Below are positions 27,312 to 35,280 of a stretch of 64,000 bases of DNA, piece by piece. The number at the start of each line of letters is the position of its first letter. Within the stretch, counting starts at the first letter, position 1. The position numbers were made by a program, and so were the translations under genes. The notes beneath the pieces were generated by a model. It was not told the DNA's origin. It was given only the letters and a program-made list of their open reading frames with translations, and searched no databases. The DNA is from Paraburkholderia phenazinium (lineage in GTDB: Bacteria; Pseudomonadota; Gammaproteobacteria; Burkholderiales; Burkholderiaceae). Where the stretch lies: assembly GCF_900142845.1 (NCBI RefSeq), contig NZ_FSRU01000001.1:2480001-2544000 (forward strand), read 5' to 3'.

Positions 27312-28397
27312 TCAGTGAATGACGTGCAATTCGTAACGCGCATCGGCACGGTCGCGGTCGGCGTCGTGCGTGCAGAGAAACGCATCCCAGCCGAGCCGCG
27401 CGCCCTGCCCGAGCTGGATCGGGCCCACTTCCGTGCGGCGCAGCACCAGCGAGACTTCGTATTCGAGCGTCACGCCGGCGAGCAAGGTCAGCATCCGTTC
27501 CAGTGCAATTGCGCGCTCAGCGCCCGGCAGGAAAGCTTCATAGTCTTTCTTCGCCAGCGGGCCGATCACGAGCCGCGCCCGCATGTCGCGCTGCCAGACC
27601 CGTTCGCCCGCGAGCGCGGTGGCGCCGAGCGTGGCGTTGACGCTGCCGAGCACCGTCAGTTGATCGCGCGGCACGTCGTACCATTTGCCGACAAACTGGT
27701 CGACGCGCACCGGCACCTCGAAGTACTCCGACAGCGTACGCTGCAGATACGCCGCCGACACCGGCCGGTGTCGTGCCGCGAGCGCATAGCCGGCAATCGC
27801 TTCGTCGAACAGCGCGCCGTCGCCCTCCTGCAGACTGCCGCGCGTATCGCCGTCGGCCACGCCGGCCAGCGCCAGCAATAAGGGCAGATAACGTTCGTCG
27901 CGGTCGAGTTCGTAGTGGAACGGCAGGCGGTACTTCTTCCACGCCGAGTAGAACAGCGCGGTCGCACGATTCGAGAAGACGTCGAAGAATTCGCGCGCGG
28001 CGCGGTCACGCCGCAACTGTTCGCGCGCAATGATCTGCTCGGTGTAGTGCAGCGGCAACGCGCCCTGCCCTCCCAGCAGACCGAAAAACGCCGGCGTAAT
28101 GTCGACCCGGCCCAGCGTGCCGTCTTCAACCGCGGTATCGCGCTGGCTCTTGTCCTTGAGCGCCGCGCCCTGATCGTCGTAGGACTGCGCGCCTTGAATC
28201 TCGCTGGGCGGAAAGCCGAGCGACAGCGTGTTGCGAAACGCAATCCGCTGCGCCACGATTTCGCCGGGGCGCGTGGAGTTTTCCTTGGCGAACCACTTCT
28301 CGAGAATCCGCACCGCCTGAAAGAACTGGAAGCGGTGCGGCTCGTCGAGCAGTTGCTCGATTACGCCAGGATCGATTCGCCGCTGCGGGGTTTGCAT
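27312..28397 (-). CDS. tssG: T6SS baseplate protein TssG
   Basis: A 361-residue baseplate wedge protein. The start MQTPQRRIDPGVIEQLLDEPHRF is typical of TssG; ATG 28397 has GGCGAGGAG upstream, while the open frame before it is the antisense-free overlap with tssF. Its first 37 bases overlap the end of tssF, so the two are probably translated together, in line with their TssF2-TssG complex. Confidence 0.93.
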   Translation of the reverse strand: MQTPQRRIDPGVIEQLLDEPHRFQFFQAVRILEKWFAKENSTRPGEIVAQRIAFRNTLSLGFPPSEIQGAQSYDDQGAALKDKSQRDTAVEDGTLGRVDITPAFFGLLGGQGALPLHYTEQIIAREQLRRDRAAREFFDVFSNRATALFYSAWKKYRLPFHYELDRDERYLPLLLALAGVADGDTRGSLQEGDGALFDEAIAGYALAARHRPVSAAYLQRTLSEYFEVPVRVDQFVGKWYDVPRDQLTVLGSVNATLGATALAGERVWQRDMRARLVIGPLAKKDYEAFLPGAERAIALERMLTLLAGVTLEYEVSLVLRRTEVGPIQLGQGARLGWDAFLCTHDADRDRADARYELHVIH

Positions 28398-30199
28398 CGC
28401 AGGATCTCCTCGCCAGTGCGCTTCGACACGACGACCAGTTGCACAAAGCTGTTCAGATGCACGTACAGCCCAAAAAACGTGTCGATCACACGCACGAACG
28501 ACGCGAGGCTCGTGCCCACAAAATGGTCCTCGTCGATGGTCAGGCGAATCTCCATGCCGCGCACGAAGGTGGCAAACGGTTTGCCGGGCAGCCATTGCAC
28601 GGCCGCGCGCTGCTCGATGCCGACCAGCCCGTCGATATGCCGCGCCGACACCGCCGTGCGCCGCACGTCGTACAGCACCAGCATTTCCTTGAGCGCCGCG
28701 AGCCCGCTGCTCGCGAGCGACACGTGATTGAGCGCCAGATGCGAGATCAGGCGCCAATGCACGGCGCGGCCGCGCTCGAAGCGCACGCTCGGCGTGGGCC
28801 GGCGCAGCATCGAAATGTTGCTGGTCAACGAGCCGCCTTCGAGGTGCAGGTCGCCGCCTTCCAGGCCCATGGCGAGTCCCGCCGGCAGGTCGCGATTGGT
28901 GCAGGTCAGCTCGATGCTGAGCGTGTCGGTTTGCGGCGCCGCCGGTTCGAAGTCGATATCGACGATCGAGATTTCGGTTTCATAGCCCGGGCTTTTCTGC
29001 GCCACCCAGTCGTTGCGGCGCGCGAACCAGTAATGCCCGGCGCGCTGCTTTTCGCCGTGATGCAGCGAGTAAAACGGCCGGAATTCGATCACCGATTCTT
29101 CGTGCGCCTGCTGCCTGACGAGCTTCACCGAGTCGATCGAATACACGTCGTAGGCAAAGGCGCGGCGCGCCTCGGCGATCACCGGGTAGGCCACGGCCTG
29201 ATGGGTCAAACGGATCGGCTCGCCGTGCTGCTTGAACAGATTCACTACTGGCGTGCAGAACAGCCGGAAATGTTGCGCCGACAACGAATCGAGCAAGCGC
29301 GCCACATGCGAGTCGCTGCGCACGTCCTTGAGTACGACGTGCAGCGTCAGGCGGTTGCAGCGGCCGCTCGCGCGCGTCATCGCCGCCAGATCGAAGTCGA
29401 CGAAATTGAATTTGTCGGGGAAAGCAAAGTATTCGGTCAGCAGCCGGTAGGCCGGATGCGATTTGGCCGGGTAGTCGATCAGCGCGTCTTCTTCGTCGAA
29501 ACCCGCCTGCGCGAGCGGCGAGGTGCGCAGCGCGGTCCATTGACCGCGGCGGTCGGCCTCGACGTAGGTGGCGAGCGCATTGACGAACAGGCAATCGGTC
29601 AAACCCGCGATAAACGACTGCTCGCCATGCAAATGCGTGCGCAGATTGCCGAGCTTCAGCGCGCCCAGATCCAGTTGCGGTGCGGTCGACTCGAAGGTGA
29701 TCGACACGATTGCCGAGGCGTTGCCGGGCAGCACGGTCGCGCTCGGCGCCATCGCCACCGAGGTGTACTTCGCCTCCGAGATGCGGATCGGCGCAAGCGT
29801 CACGTCGTAAGCGGTGCGAAAGCGGCATTGCACGCCGCGGATGGCGCGCGATTTGAGTTCGGTGCCGCGCTCGATCGTGGCCGGCTCGGTCAGGTGACTG
29901 TACGCGCTGGAGGTCCCCAACTGCGCGATCGAACATGACGGAAACGGCCGCAGATAATGCGGATACAGCACTTCGAGCAGCGCTTCGGTGAATTCGGGGT
30001 AGTCGTCGTCGAGTTTCTTGTTGATGCGTGCGCCGAGCAGCGCGAACGATTCGATCATCCGCTCCACATGCGGATCTTCGCAATGCTCGCCGGACATCGC
30101 GAGGCGCGCGGCGATCTTCGGGTACCGATCCGCAAAATCGTTCGAGTAGCGCCGCAGGAATGCCAGTTCGCGCTCGTAATACGGCAGCAATTCTTCCAT
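28361..30199 (-). CDS. tssF: T6SS baseplate protein TssF
   Basis: A 612-residue baseplate wedge protein with the characteristic start MEELLPYYERELAFLRRYSN and GEHCEDPHVERMIESFALL. I start at ATG 30199; the codon just before is TTG and adds one residue if used. GGATAGG-like bases lie upstream. It partners TssG and TssK around the tail spike. It overlaps tssG by 37 bases. Confidence 0.95.
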   Translation of the reverse strand: MEELLPYYERELAFLRRYSNDFADRYPKIAARLAMSGEHCEDPHVERMIESFALLGARINKKLDDDYPEFTEALLEVLYPHYLRPFPSCSIAQLGTSSAYSHLTEPATIERGTELKSRAIRGVQCRFRTAYDVTLAPIRISEAKYTSVAMAPSATVLPGNASAIVSITFESTAPQLDLGALKLGNLRTHLHGEQSFIAGLTDCLFVNALATYVEADRRGQWTALRTSPLAQAGFDEEDALIDYPAKSHPAYRLLTEYFAFPDKFNFVDFDLAAMTRASGRCNRLTLHVVLKDVRSDSHVARLLDSLSAQHFRLFCTPVVNLFKQHGEPIRLTHQAVAYPVIAEARRAFAYDVYSIDSVKLVRQQAHEESVIEFRPFYSLHHGEKQRAGHYWFARRNDWVAQKSPGYETEISIVDIDFEPAAPQTDTLSIELTCTNRDLPAGLAMGLEGGDLHLEGGSLTSNISMLRRPTPSVRFERGRAVHWRLISHLALNHVSLASSGLAALKEMLVLYDVRRTAVSARHIDGLVGIEQRAAVQWLPGKPFATFVRGMEIRLTIDEDHFVGTSLASFVRVIDTFFGLYVHLNSFVQLVVVSKRTGEEILRCKPRSGESILA

Positions 30200-30264
30200 C
30201 AACCTATCCCCGGACCTGATACTTCCACACCGCCGTTGCGCGTGACGGCGGCCAGCATGCTGGT

Positions 30265-30744
30265 TTAAAGCTTGGCGCGTGCGCGCGATACGGAATACTG
30301 CAACGTCGAAGGCTGCAGCATCGCGTCGAAACTCACCGGTTCTTCCGCCGGATGTACGACCAGCAGCGCCTGAATGGCAAAATTCAGCGCGTTGGTCGAC
30401 TGTTCGTTCAGTTCGAGCGTGACAGCCACCTGCTTCAGGCGCGGCTCATGCCGCGCAATGGCCTGCTGAATCGATTTGCAGATGAACGTACGGTCGTAGT
30501 GGCTCGCCAGGCTCAGGCCCGCGAAGTCGTTCAGACCGTACGTCAAGACCGACTTCTGACATTCGGGCAACGCCGCCAGCTCGTGTTCGGTCAGGGCGAT
30601 CCGCGTATTCAGGATCGCCTCGACGTCACGGGCGACGGTGGCCTTCAGCTCGTCCAGCGACAATTGCCGCATCGCCGGAGAAGCCGGCAAATGCGGTTCG
30701 TCGTCGAACAGCTTGTCGAGGAAGCTCGGTTCGAATCGTTTCAT
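30265..30744 (-). CDS. tssE: T6SS baseplate protein TssE (gp25-like)
   Basis: A 159-residue protein of the phage gp25 lysozyme-like fold, which starts sheath polymerisation. Family signs are DVEAILNTRIAL, YGLNDFAGLSLAS and the acidic/basic C-terminal strand region (VTLELNEQSTNALNFAI). It lies 70 bases downstream of hcp, and the gap is filled by a strong hairpin. Confidence 0.93.
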   Translation of the reverse strand: MKRFEPSFLDKLFDDEPHLPASPAMRQLSLDELKATVARDVEAILNTRIALTEHELAALPECQKSVLTYGLNDFAGLSLASHYDRTFICKSIQQAIARHEPRLKQVAVTLELNEQSTNALNFAIQALLVVHPAEEPVSFDAMLQPSTLQYSVSRARAKL

Positions 30745-30774
30745 CAGATGCCGAAGAAGCGGTGCAAAACGGCG

Positions 30775-30807
30775 TGCGGCGTCCGCCGGTCAAGTGCGGA
30801 CGCCGCA
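30775..30807 (-). terminator. Perfect 12-bp hairpin just after hcp
   Basis: TGCGGCGTCCGC (30775-30786) pairs exactly with GCGGACGCCGCA (30796-30807) around a 9-base loop. It begins 8 bases after the hcp stop on the minus strand and is followed by CGCCGTTTTG, a short T run. It could act as a leaky terminator or as a 3' barrier that stabilises hcp mRNA, letting hcp exceed tssE and later genes. Confidence 0.65.
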
Positions 30808-30814
30808 ACCGTCA

Positions 30815-31354
30815 TCAGACTGCGTACGTCTTGTCGTTCTTCGTCAGACTCCACGCGCCTTGCGCGTTGCCGCCCTGATTGCCGCCAATCTTCTGCTGCG
30901 TGTACTTCCACTGCACGGCAGCGTACTTCAGCGAGAACTGCTCGTTCGGCAAGGACACGCCCGGCGCGTTGCTCGTACCCGTGGTCACGGTCGGCGAACC
31001 GACGCTCGGCGAAACGCTCGAGATGATCACGTACTTGAGCTTGACTTCCAGATACTTGATCCGGTTGCCTTCGCCATCCGAACGCATGAAATCGATCGTC
31101 ACTTCGTCGAAGGTCGTACCGCCCGACGCGTGTTGATAGATGAGCGGGCTGACCACATCGATGTCTTTGGTAAAGACCATGTCGCCGTGTTCGCAGCGCT
31201 CCGCCGTATGGCCGCCGGCCGTCGAAGCCGTTGCCGAACGCGGTTGCGTGATGGAGTGGCTCCACGAATCGATTTCGATCCAACCCTGGTGATCCTTATC
31301 GGCGGACTCGCCCTTGATCGCCGGATTGCCGAATTTTAAATAGAGGTCCTTCAT
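30815..31354 (-). CDS. hcp: T6SS inner-tube protein Hcp (TssD)
   Basis: A 179-residue Hcp that stacks as hexameric rings to form the inner tube. It opens with MKDLYLKFGNPAIKGES and has WIEIDSWSHSITQPR and YLEVKLKYVIISSVS, all typical of Burkholderia Hcp. It is a plain tube protein with no effector extension. GGGGAGTCGATGAGTT is the ribosome region. Inverted repeats flank the gene on both sides (31389-31421 and 30775-30807), which suggests its expression is tuned separately from the rest of the operon. Confidence 0.95.
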   Translation of the reverse strand: MKDLYLKFGNPAIKGESADKDHQGWIEIDSWSHSITQPRSATASTAGGHTAERCEHGDMVFTKDIDVVSPLIYQHASGGTTFDEVTIDFMRSDGEGNRIKYLEVKLKYVIISSVSPSVGSPTVTTGTSNAPGVSLPNEQFSLKYAAVQWKYTQQKIGGNQGGNAQGAWSLTKNDKTYAV

Positions 31355-31388
31355 AACTCATCGACTCCCCAAAGAGGTGGTTTTTACA

Positions 31389-31421
31389 GTCAGCCCGGGC
31401 GGCCAGCCCGGGCATTCTGAC
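31389..31421 (-). repeat. Strong inverted repeat between tssC and hcp
   Basis: GCCCGGGC (31393-31400) pairs with GCCCGGGC (31406-31413) around GGCCA, extended by GTCA/TGAC outer arms (31389-31392 and 31418-31421) with a 4-base bulge. It starts 6 bases after the tssC stop. On the minus strand it is followed by an A run, not a T run, so an mRNA stability or processing element for hcp is more likely than a terminator. Confidence 0.6.
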
Positions 31422-31426
31422 TTCAT

Positions 31427-32917
31427 TTATGAATTTGCCGGTTTCGGCAGGTCAGCAACAAGACGCAAAGAGATCGACAGCTCGTCCAGCTGGAAGTGCG
31501 GACGCAGGAACGCGACCGAACGATACGAGCCGGGTTTGCCCGGAATCTCCGAGACCTGTATGGATGCCTCGCGCAGCGGAAACTGCGCTTTCTGTTCCTG
31601 GGTGGCGTTGTCGTCGAGCAGGACGTACTGCGAGATCCAACGGTTCAGGAACACTTCGACGTTCTGTGCCGAAGCAAAGCTGCCGATCTTGTCGCGCATC
31701 ATCGCCTTCAGATAGTGCGCCACGCGCGACACCGAGAAGATGTACTGCAACTGCGCCGACAGCACGGCATTCGCGTTGGCGCTATCGGTGCTGTACTTCT
31801 TCGCCTTTTGCACCGACTGCGCAGCGAAGAACGCGGCGTAATCCGAGTTCTTGCAGTGCACGAGCGGAATGAAGCCGAGGTCGCTCAGTTCCTTTTCGCG
31901 GCGGTCCGTAATGGCGATTTCGGTCGGGCATTTCAGCGCGACTTCGCCGTCGTCGGTCTTGAAGGTGTGGGTGGGCAGGTCTTCCACCAGCCCGCCGCCT
32001 TCCACGCCGCGAATCGCCGCGCACCAGCCGAAGTCGTCGAAGGCTGCCGTGAGACGTGCCGCGAAGGCCCATGCCGCGTTACACCACAGATATTTGCTGT
32101 GATCCGTGCCGTCCACGTCTTCGACGAAGTTGAAGCCCTCAGCGGTGGCGCCGTCCTTCGGGTTGAACGGCAGGCGGCCGAGAAAGCGCGGCAGCGTCAA
32201 GCCGACATAGCGCGAGTCTTCCGAGTCGCGGAACGACTTCCACTTGGCGTATTCGACCGTGTCGAACACCTTGCCGAGGTCGCGCGGCTTGCCGAGGTCG
32301 GCAAACGATTCGAGGCCCACCAGTTCCGGCGAGGCCGAGGCGATGAACGGCGCATGCGCCGCCGCGGCGACGTGCGCCATCTGCTCGATGAAGTAGACGT
32401 CTTCCGGCTGACGCGTCACTTCGAAGTCGCCGATGATGGTGCCGAACGGCGCGCCGCCGAAGGTGCCGAACTCTTCTTCGTAGACCTTCTTGAAGAGCGC
32501 GCTCTGGTCGAATTCGATGGCGTTCTTGAAGTCGCGCACCAGGTCGCGCTTGGGCGCGTGCAGCGCCTTGATCTTGACGGTCGAGCCGGTGTTGCTTTCC
32601 TTGCACAGGTAGTCGAGGCCGCGCCAGGTGCCTTCCAGACGCTGGAATTCGGGCGCGTGCATCACCGCGCTCAGTTGCGCGGAGATCAGCCGGTCGAGCT
32701 CGGCTACGCGGGCGTCGATCGTAGCCGACAGGTTGTCGGACACGATCACCGTGCCGTCGAGCACCTGGTGTACGAGCTCGCCGATCAGGTCTTTCGCGCG
32801 CGCATGTTCCGAGTCGGACTTCGCCACCTTGCTCTTCTCGACGATCTCGTCGAGCAGCGAGGTCTCCGTGCCGCCTTGCGCACTGGCTAATTGGGCCGCT
32901 GCCGTTTGCTGGTTCAT
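31427..32917 (-). CDS. tssC: T6SS sheath large subunit TssC
   Basis: A 496-residue contractile sheath protein. Family signs include LDYLCKESNTGSTVKIKAL, FGGAPFGTIIGDFEV, GLTLPRFLGRLPFN and the C-terminal FNPKDG/IQVSEIPGKPGSYRSVAFLRPH region. It assembles with TssB around the Hcp tube and is pulled apart by TssH. It follows tssB by 14 bases. Confidence 0.97.
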   Translation of the reverse strand: MNQQTAAAQLASAQGGTETSLLDEIVEKSKVAKSDSEHARAKDLIGELVHQVLDGTVIVSDNLSATIDARVAELDRLISAQLSAVMHAPEFQRLEGTWRGLDYLCKESNTGSTVKIKALHAPKRDLVRDFKNAIEFDQSALFKKVYEEEFGTFGGAPFGTIIGDFEVTRQPEDVYFIEQMAHVAAAAHAPFIASASPELVGLESFADLGKPRDLGKVFDTVEYAKWKSFRDSEDSRYVGLTLPRFLGRLPFNPKDGATAEGFNFVEDVDGTDHSKYLWCNAAWAFAARLTAAFDDFGWCAAIRGVEGGGLVEDLPTHTFKTDDGEVALKCPTEIAITDRREKELSDLGFIPLVHCKNSDYAAFFAAQSVQKAKKYSTDSANANAVLSAQLQYIFSVSRVAHYLKAMMRDKIGSFASAQNVEVFLNRWISQYVLLDDNATQEQKAQFPLREASIQVSEIPGKPGSYRSVAFLRPHFQLDELSISLRLVADLPKPANS

Positions 32918-32931
32918 CTCACACCCCGTAC

Positions 32932-33480
32932 TTATTCGCCCTGCTGGTCTTTGTCCGGCGTGCTGCCGTGCTGTTCACCTGCATCGCCCTGGCCTTTCGC
33001 GAGGGCCTGCAACTGCTGGGTATTGGTGAGCACTTCGCTCAGCAGGTCTTCGAGCTTGTCGTTGCCCGCGAGCTTGTTGCGCAGGTCGGCGAGCTTCGAG
33101 CGCGCATCGAGCAGGCGCCGCAGCGGATCGATCTGCGCCACCACTTCGTCCGGGCTGAAGTCGGCCATTGAACGGAACCGCAGGTCCACCGCAAAGCGGC
33201 CGCCGGTTTCGCTCAGGCGGTTTTCCACCTGGAACGCAGCACGTGGTTCGATACCTTTCATCACATCGTCAAAATTGTCGCGGTCGATATTGACGAACTT
33301 GCGATCGCGCAGCTTCGGCTGTTCCACTTCGGATTGCCCCGCGAGATCGGCCACCACGCCGACGACGAACGGCAGTTCCTTGATTTCAATCGCATCGCCA
33401 CGTTCGACCTCATAGGTCAATTGAACGCGCGGCGGCCGCACTTTTTGCAAGCGCTTTTGAATACTTTCTTTCTTCGCCAT
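32932..33480 (-). CDS. tssB: T6SS sheath small subunit TssB
   Basis: A 182-residue sheath protein with the family core RPPRVQLTYEVE, LPFVVGVVADLAGQ and DRKFVNIDRDNFDDVM. It pairs with TssC. The C-terminal 30 residues are a hydrophilic Gln/Gly/Asp-rich tail. The gene follows the TPR lipoprotein gene by 36 bases. Confidence 0.96.
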   Translation of the reverse strand: MAKKESIQKRLQKVRPPRVQLTYEVERGDAIEIKELPFVVGVVADLAGQSEVEQPKLRDRKFVNIDRDNFDDVMKGIEPRAAFQVENRLSETGGRFAVDLRFRSMADFSPDEVVAQIDPLRRLLDARSKLADLRNKLAGNDKLEDLLSEVLTNTQQLQALAKGQGDAGEQHGSTPDKDQQGE

Positions 33481-33516
33481 CGTCGGCTCCCGGAGGCAGG
33501 TGGTCTTGCGTGTGAA

Positions 33517-34209
33517 TTAGCGAAGCGCGCTGAACGGATCCGATGCGCCGCCGCTTTGCGCTGCCTTGGCGGGTGCAGCCGGAGCGGCCGGCGGAGCAGC
33601 GGGCGCCGGCGTGGCCGGTGCTGCGCCTGCCGTCGTCGCAGCCGGGCTGCCGTTTGCGGCATCCGTGCTGTCAGGTTTCCTGGTGACGCGCTTCACGTAG
33701 CGCTTCTTCTTGACCACCGGCTTGTCCGAGTCGTCCGGCGGGAACAGGGTGGCTTCGCCTAGCGTGTCGCGCAGTTCCTTGGCGAGCGCCTGGGCGTCCG
33801 TCTTGGCATCGCCCGCGAGCGAGGCATCCTGGCGCAGTTCGCCAAGCGACTGCGTGGCGACGCGCAAGCCGGCGACCGCCAGCACACTCTTCGCCTGGCG
33901 ATCGGTCTGGTCGCGCTGCAGCGCTTCTTGCGCCGCCACGATGGCCTGACCGTAGTGCCCCTGGGTGAACTGGATCTGCGCAATGCGCGACCACGGTTCT
34001 TCACGCGTCGGATCGGTCTTGGCCAGCTCCTGATAAAGCCCGATGGCCTTATCCTGATCGCCGGCCTTGGCGACCGTATCCGCGTCCGCCAGCGACTTGT
34101 TGAAAGCCTCCGGCGTAGTCGCGACGTTGTTGCCCTGGGTTGCACATCCGGCCATCACGCCACATGCCAACACCACCCCTGATAGTTTTACAAAGAGACG
34201 CTCTTTCAT
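33517..34209 (-). CDS. TPR lipoprotein, first gene of the tssB operon
   Basis: A 230-residue lipoprotein. The signal peptide ends in the lipobox GVMAGC, so Cys22 is the lipid anchor. Residues about 40-125 form three TPR-like helical hairpins (DQDKAIGLYQELAKTDPTREEP, HYGQAIVAAQEALQRDQ). A basic stretch (KKKRYVKRVTRK) leads to an Ala/Pro-rich tail. Lipoproteins of this kind lead the tssB operon in related Burkholderia T6SS loci and are counted as accessory Tag proteins (TagM has been used); I leave the symbol open. A good promoter lies 75 bases upstream. Confidence 0.85.
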   Translation of the reverse strand: MKERLFVKLSGVVLACGVMAGCATQGNNVATTPEAFNKSLADADTVAKAGDQDKAIGLYQELAKTDPTREEPWSRIAQIQFTQGHYGQAIVAAQEALQRDQTDRQAKSVLAVAGLRVATQSLGELRQDASLAGDAKTDAQALAKELRDTLGEATLFPPDDSDKPVVKKKRYVKRVTRKPDSTDAANGSPAATTAGAAPATPAPAAPPAAPAAPAKAAQSGGASDPFSALR

Positions 34210-34283
34210 CGCTTTTTCACCGACGTGCGAGTTTTTTAATTCAAGGAGAAACCGGAGTTTTGCTTTGCTTCAAGTGCGCGGGT

Positions 34284-34312
34284 ATAGTACAGGTCAATTT
34301 TTGATAATTCAA
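34284..34312 (-). promoter_or_regulatory. Sigma-70 promoter for the tssB operon
   Basis: On the minus strand TTGAAT (34312-34307) and TACTAT (34289-34284) are separated by exactly 17 bases. Transcription would start near 34277 and give a leader of about 68 bases before the TPR lipoprotein ATG. Confidence 0.55.
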
Positions 34313-34524
34313 CTTTCGTGTGACAAAGCATTGCATGAAAAAACGATATTGGGAACACGTAAGGACCGAAATAAGAAAGAGTTTCCGGGCGTAATGTCCA
34401 GCATTGTCGAGTGCGGAAATTTTTTCCGCCCGTTCGGACGGGGTTGTGCCGCCAATCAATGCGTTTTGCATAGCAATGGCGTACCGCCCTGATAGCTTTG
34501 GCTTAATTGCGATTTGACCGGGGG

Positions 34525-34547
34525 GCGATCGGCATAGACCGATCGGT
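34525..34547. promoter_or_regulatory. Paired CGATCGG motifs abutting the tssJ start
   Basis: GCGATCGGC (34525-34533) and the perfect palindrome ACCGATCGGT (34538-34547) are 14 bases apart, centre to centre, and end four bases before the tssJ ATG. This is a possible operator or a translation-blocking RNA structure. No Shine-Dalgarno sequence is visible for tssJ, so the element may matter for its expression. Confidence 0.4.
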
Positions 34548-34551
34548 ATAA

Positions 34552-35166
34552 ATGAATTCGCGCCTTATTCGTTATGCATCGTTACTGGCTGCATGCGCGT
34601 CGCTTGCAGGCTGCGCGGCGGCTATACCGATGCTCGGCTCGGCTGCCTCCGCCGCCTTGCAGGCCACCGGCCTCGGCAAGCCGGACGTGCCGGACGCCCA
34701 GAAACCGCCGCGCAATATCGGTTTGACGCTGTATGCCGCGCAGAATCTGAATGCCGCCATGGACCAGCACCCGCTGGCGCTGGTGGTGCGCCTATATGTG
34801 CTGAAAGACCCCACCTCCTTCCAGCAGGCGCCATTCGATGCGTTCACCGACCCCGACAAGGAAAAAAGTACCTTGGGCGGCGATTTGCTGAATGTCCGCG
34901 AAGTGACTTTGATTCCGGGCCAGCACTATACGGTGACCGAGAAGGTCTCGCGCGAAGCGCAGGCATTCGGTATCGTCGCGCTATTCCGCGACCCGGCAAT
35001 GCAGCGTTGGAAATTCGCCTTCGACCCGGCGAAGTCCGAGAAATCCGGCATAATGATCGGCCTGCATAACTGTGCAATGACCGTGACCAACGGGACTGTG
35101 ATCCCGGCTCAACAGGGATTGCCGGTTCAATCGCTGAATATGCTGTCTTCGGTGAGTTGTGGCTAA
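34552..35166 (+). CDS. tssJ: T6SS outer-membrane lipoprotein TssJ
   Basis: A 204-residue lipoprotein with lipobox SLAGC (Cys21), then an Ala-rich linker and the TssJ beta-sandwich (PRNIGLTLYAAQNLNAAMDQHPLALVVRLYVLK, VTLIPGQHYTV). It anchors the TssJ-L-M complex at the outer membrane by binding periplasmic TssM. It begins the plus-strand operon tssJ-tssK-tssL. The ATG lacks a clear ribosome site (GGTATAA precedes it). Confidence 0.92.
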   Translation: MNSRLIRYASLLAACASLAGCAAAIPMLGSAASAALQATGLGKPDVPDAQKPPRNIGLTLYAAQNLNAAMDQHPLALVVRLYVLKDPTSFQQAPFDAFTDPDKEKSTLGGDLLNVREVTLIPGQHYTVTEKVSREAQAFGIVALFRDPAMQRWKFAFDPAKSEKSGIMIGLHNCAMTVTNGTVIPAQQGLPVQSLNMLSSVSCG

Positions 35167-35280
35167 AAATGCATTTGAATGGCGATTTAACCGTTTTTGA
35201 CGATTTAACAATTGCTGGGGCCGATTCGGTTATCGCCGGGCGCGCAACCCGCTTGACGCATATAACAGAACAGGTTTGAG

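Larger units (their letters stand above)
34210..34551. other. Divergent promoter region of the two T6SS operons
   Basis: These 342 bases are clearly more AT-rich than the flanks and hold no convincing gene. They contain a sigma-70 type promoter for the minus-strand operon (34284-34312), a perfect hairpin GCGGAAA-TTT-TTTCCGC (34413-34429), an adjacent CCCG/CGGG inverted repeat, and a double CGATCGG motif just before tssJ. No GG-N10-GC sigma-54 element was found on either strand. Confidence 0.6.

Noticed and set aside
34413..34429. The GCGGAAA-TTT-TTTCCGC hairpin as a terminator in the tssJ leader.
   Set aside because: The T run is inside the stem and loop rather than after it, and the hairpin lies upstream of both divergent operons.
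34210..34551. Possible sigma-54 promoters for the T6SS operons (for example TTGGCTTAATTGC near 34500).
   Set aside because: The spacing between GG and GC is seven bases, not ten; no proper -24/-12 element was found.
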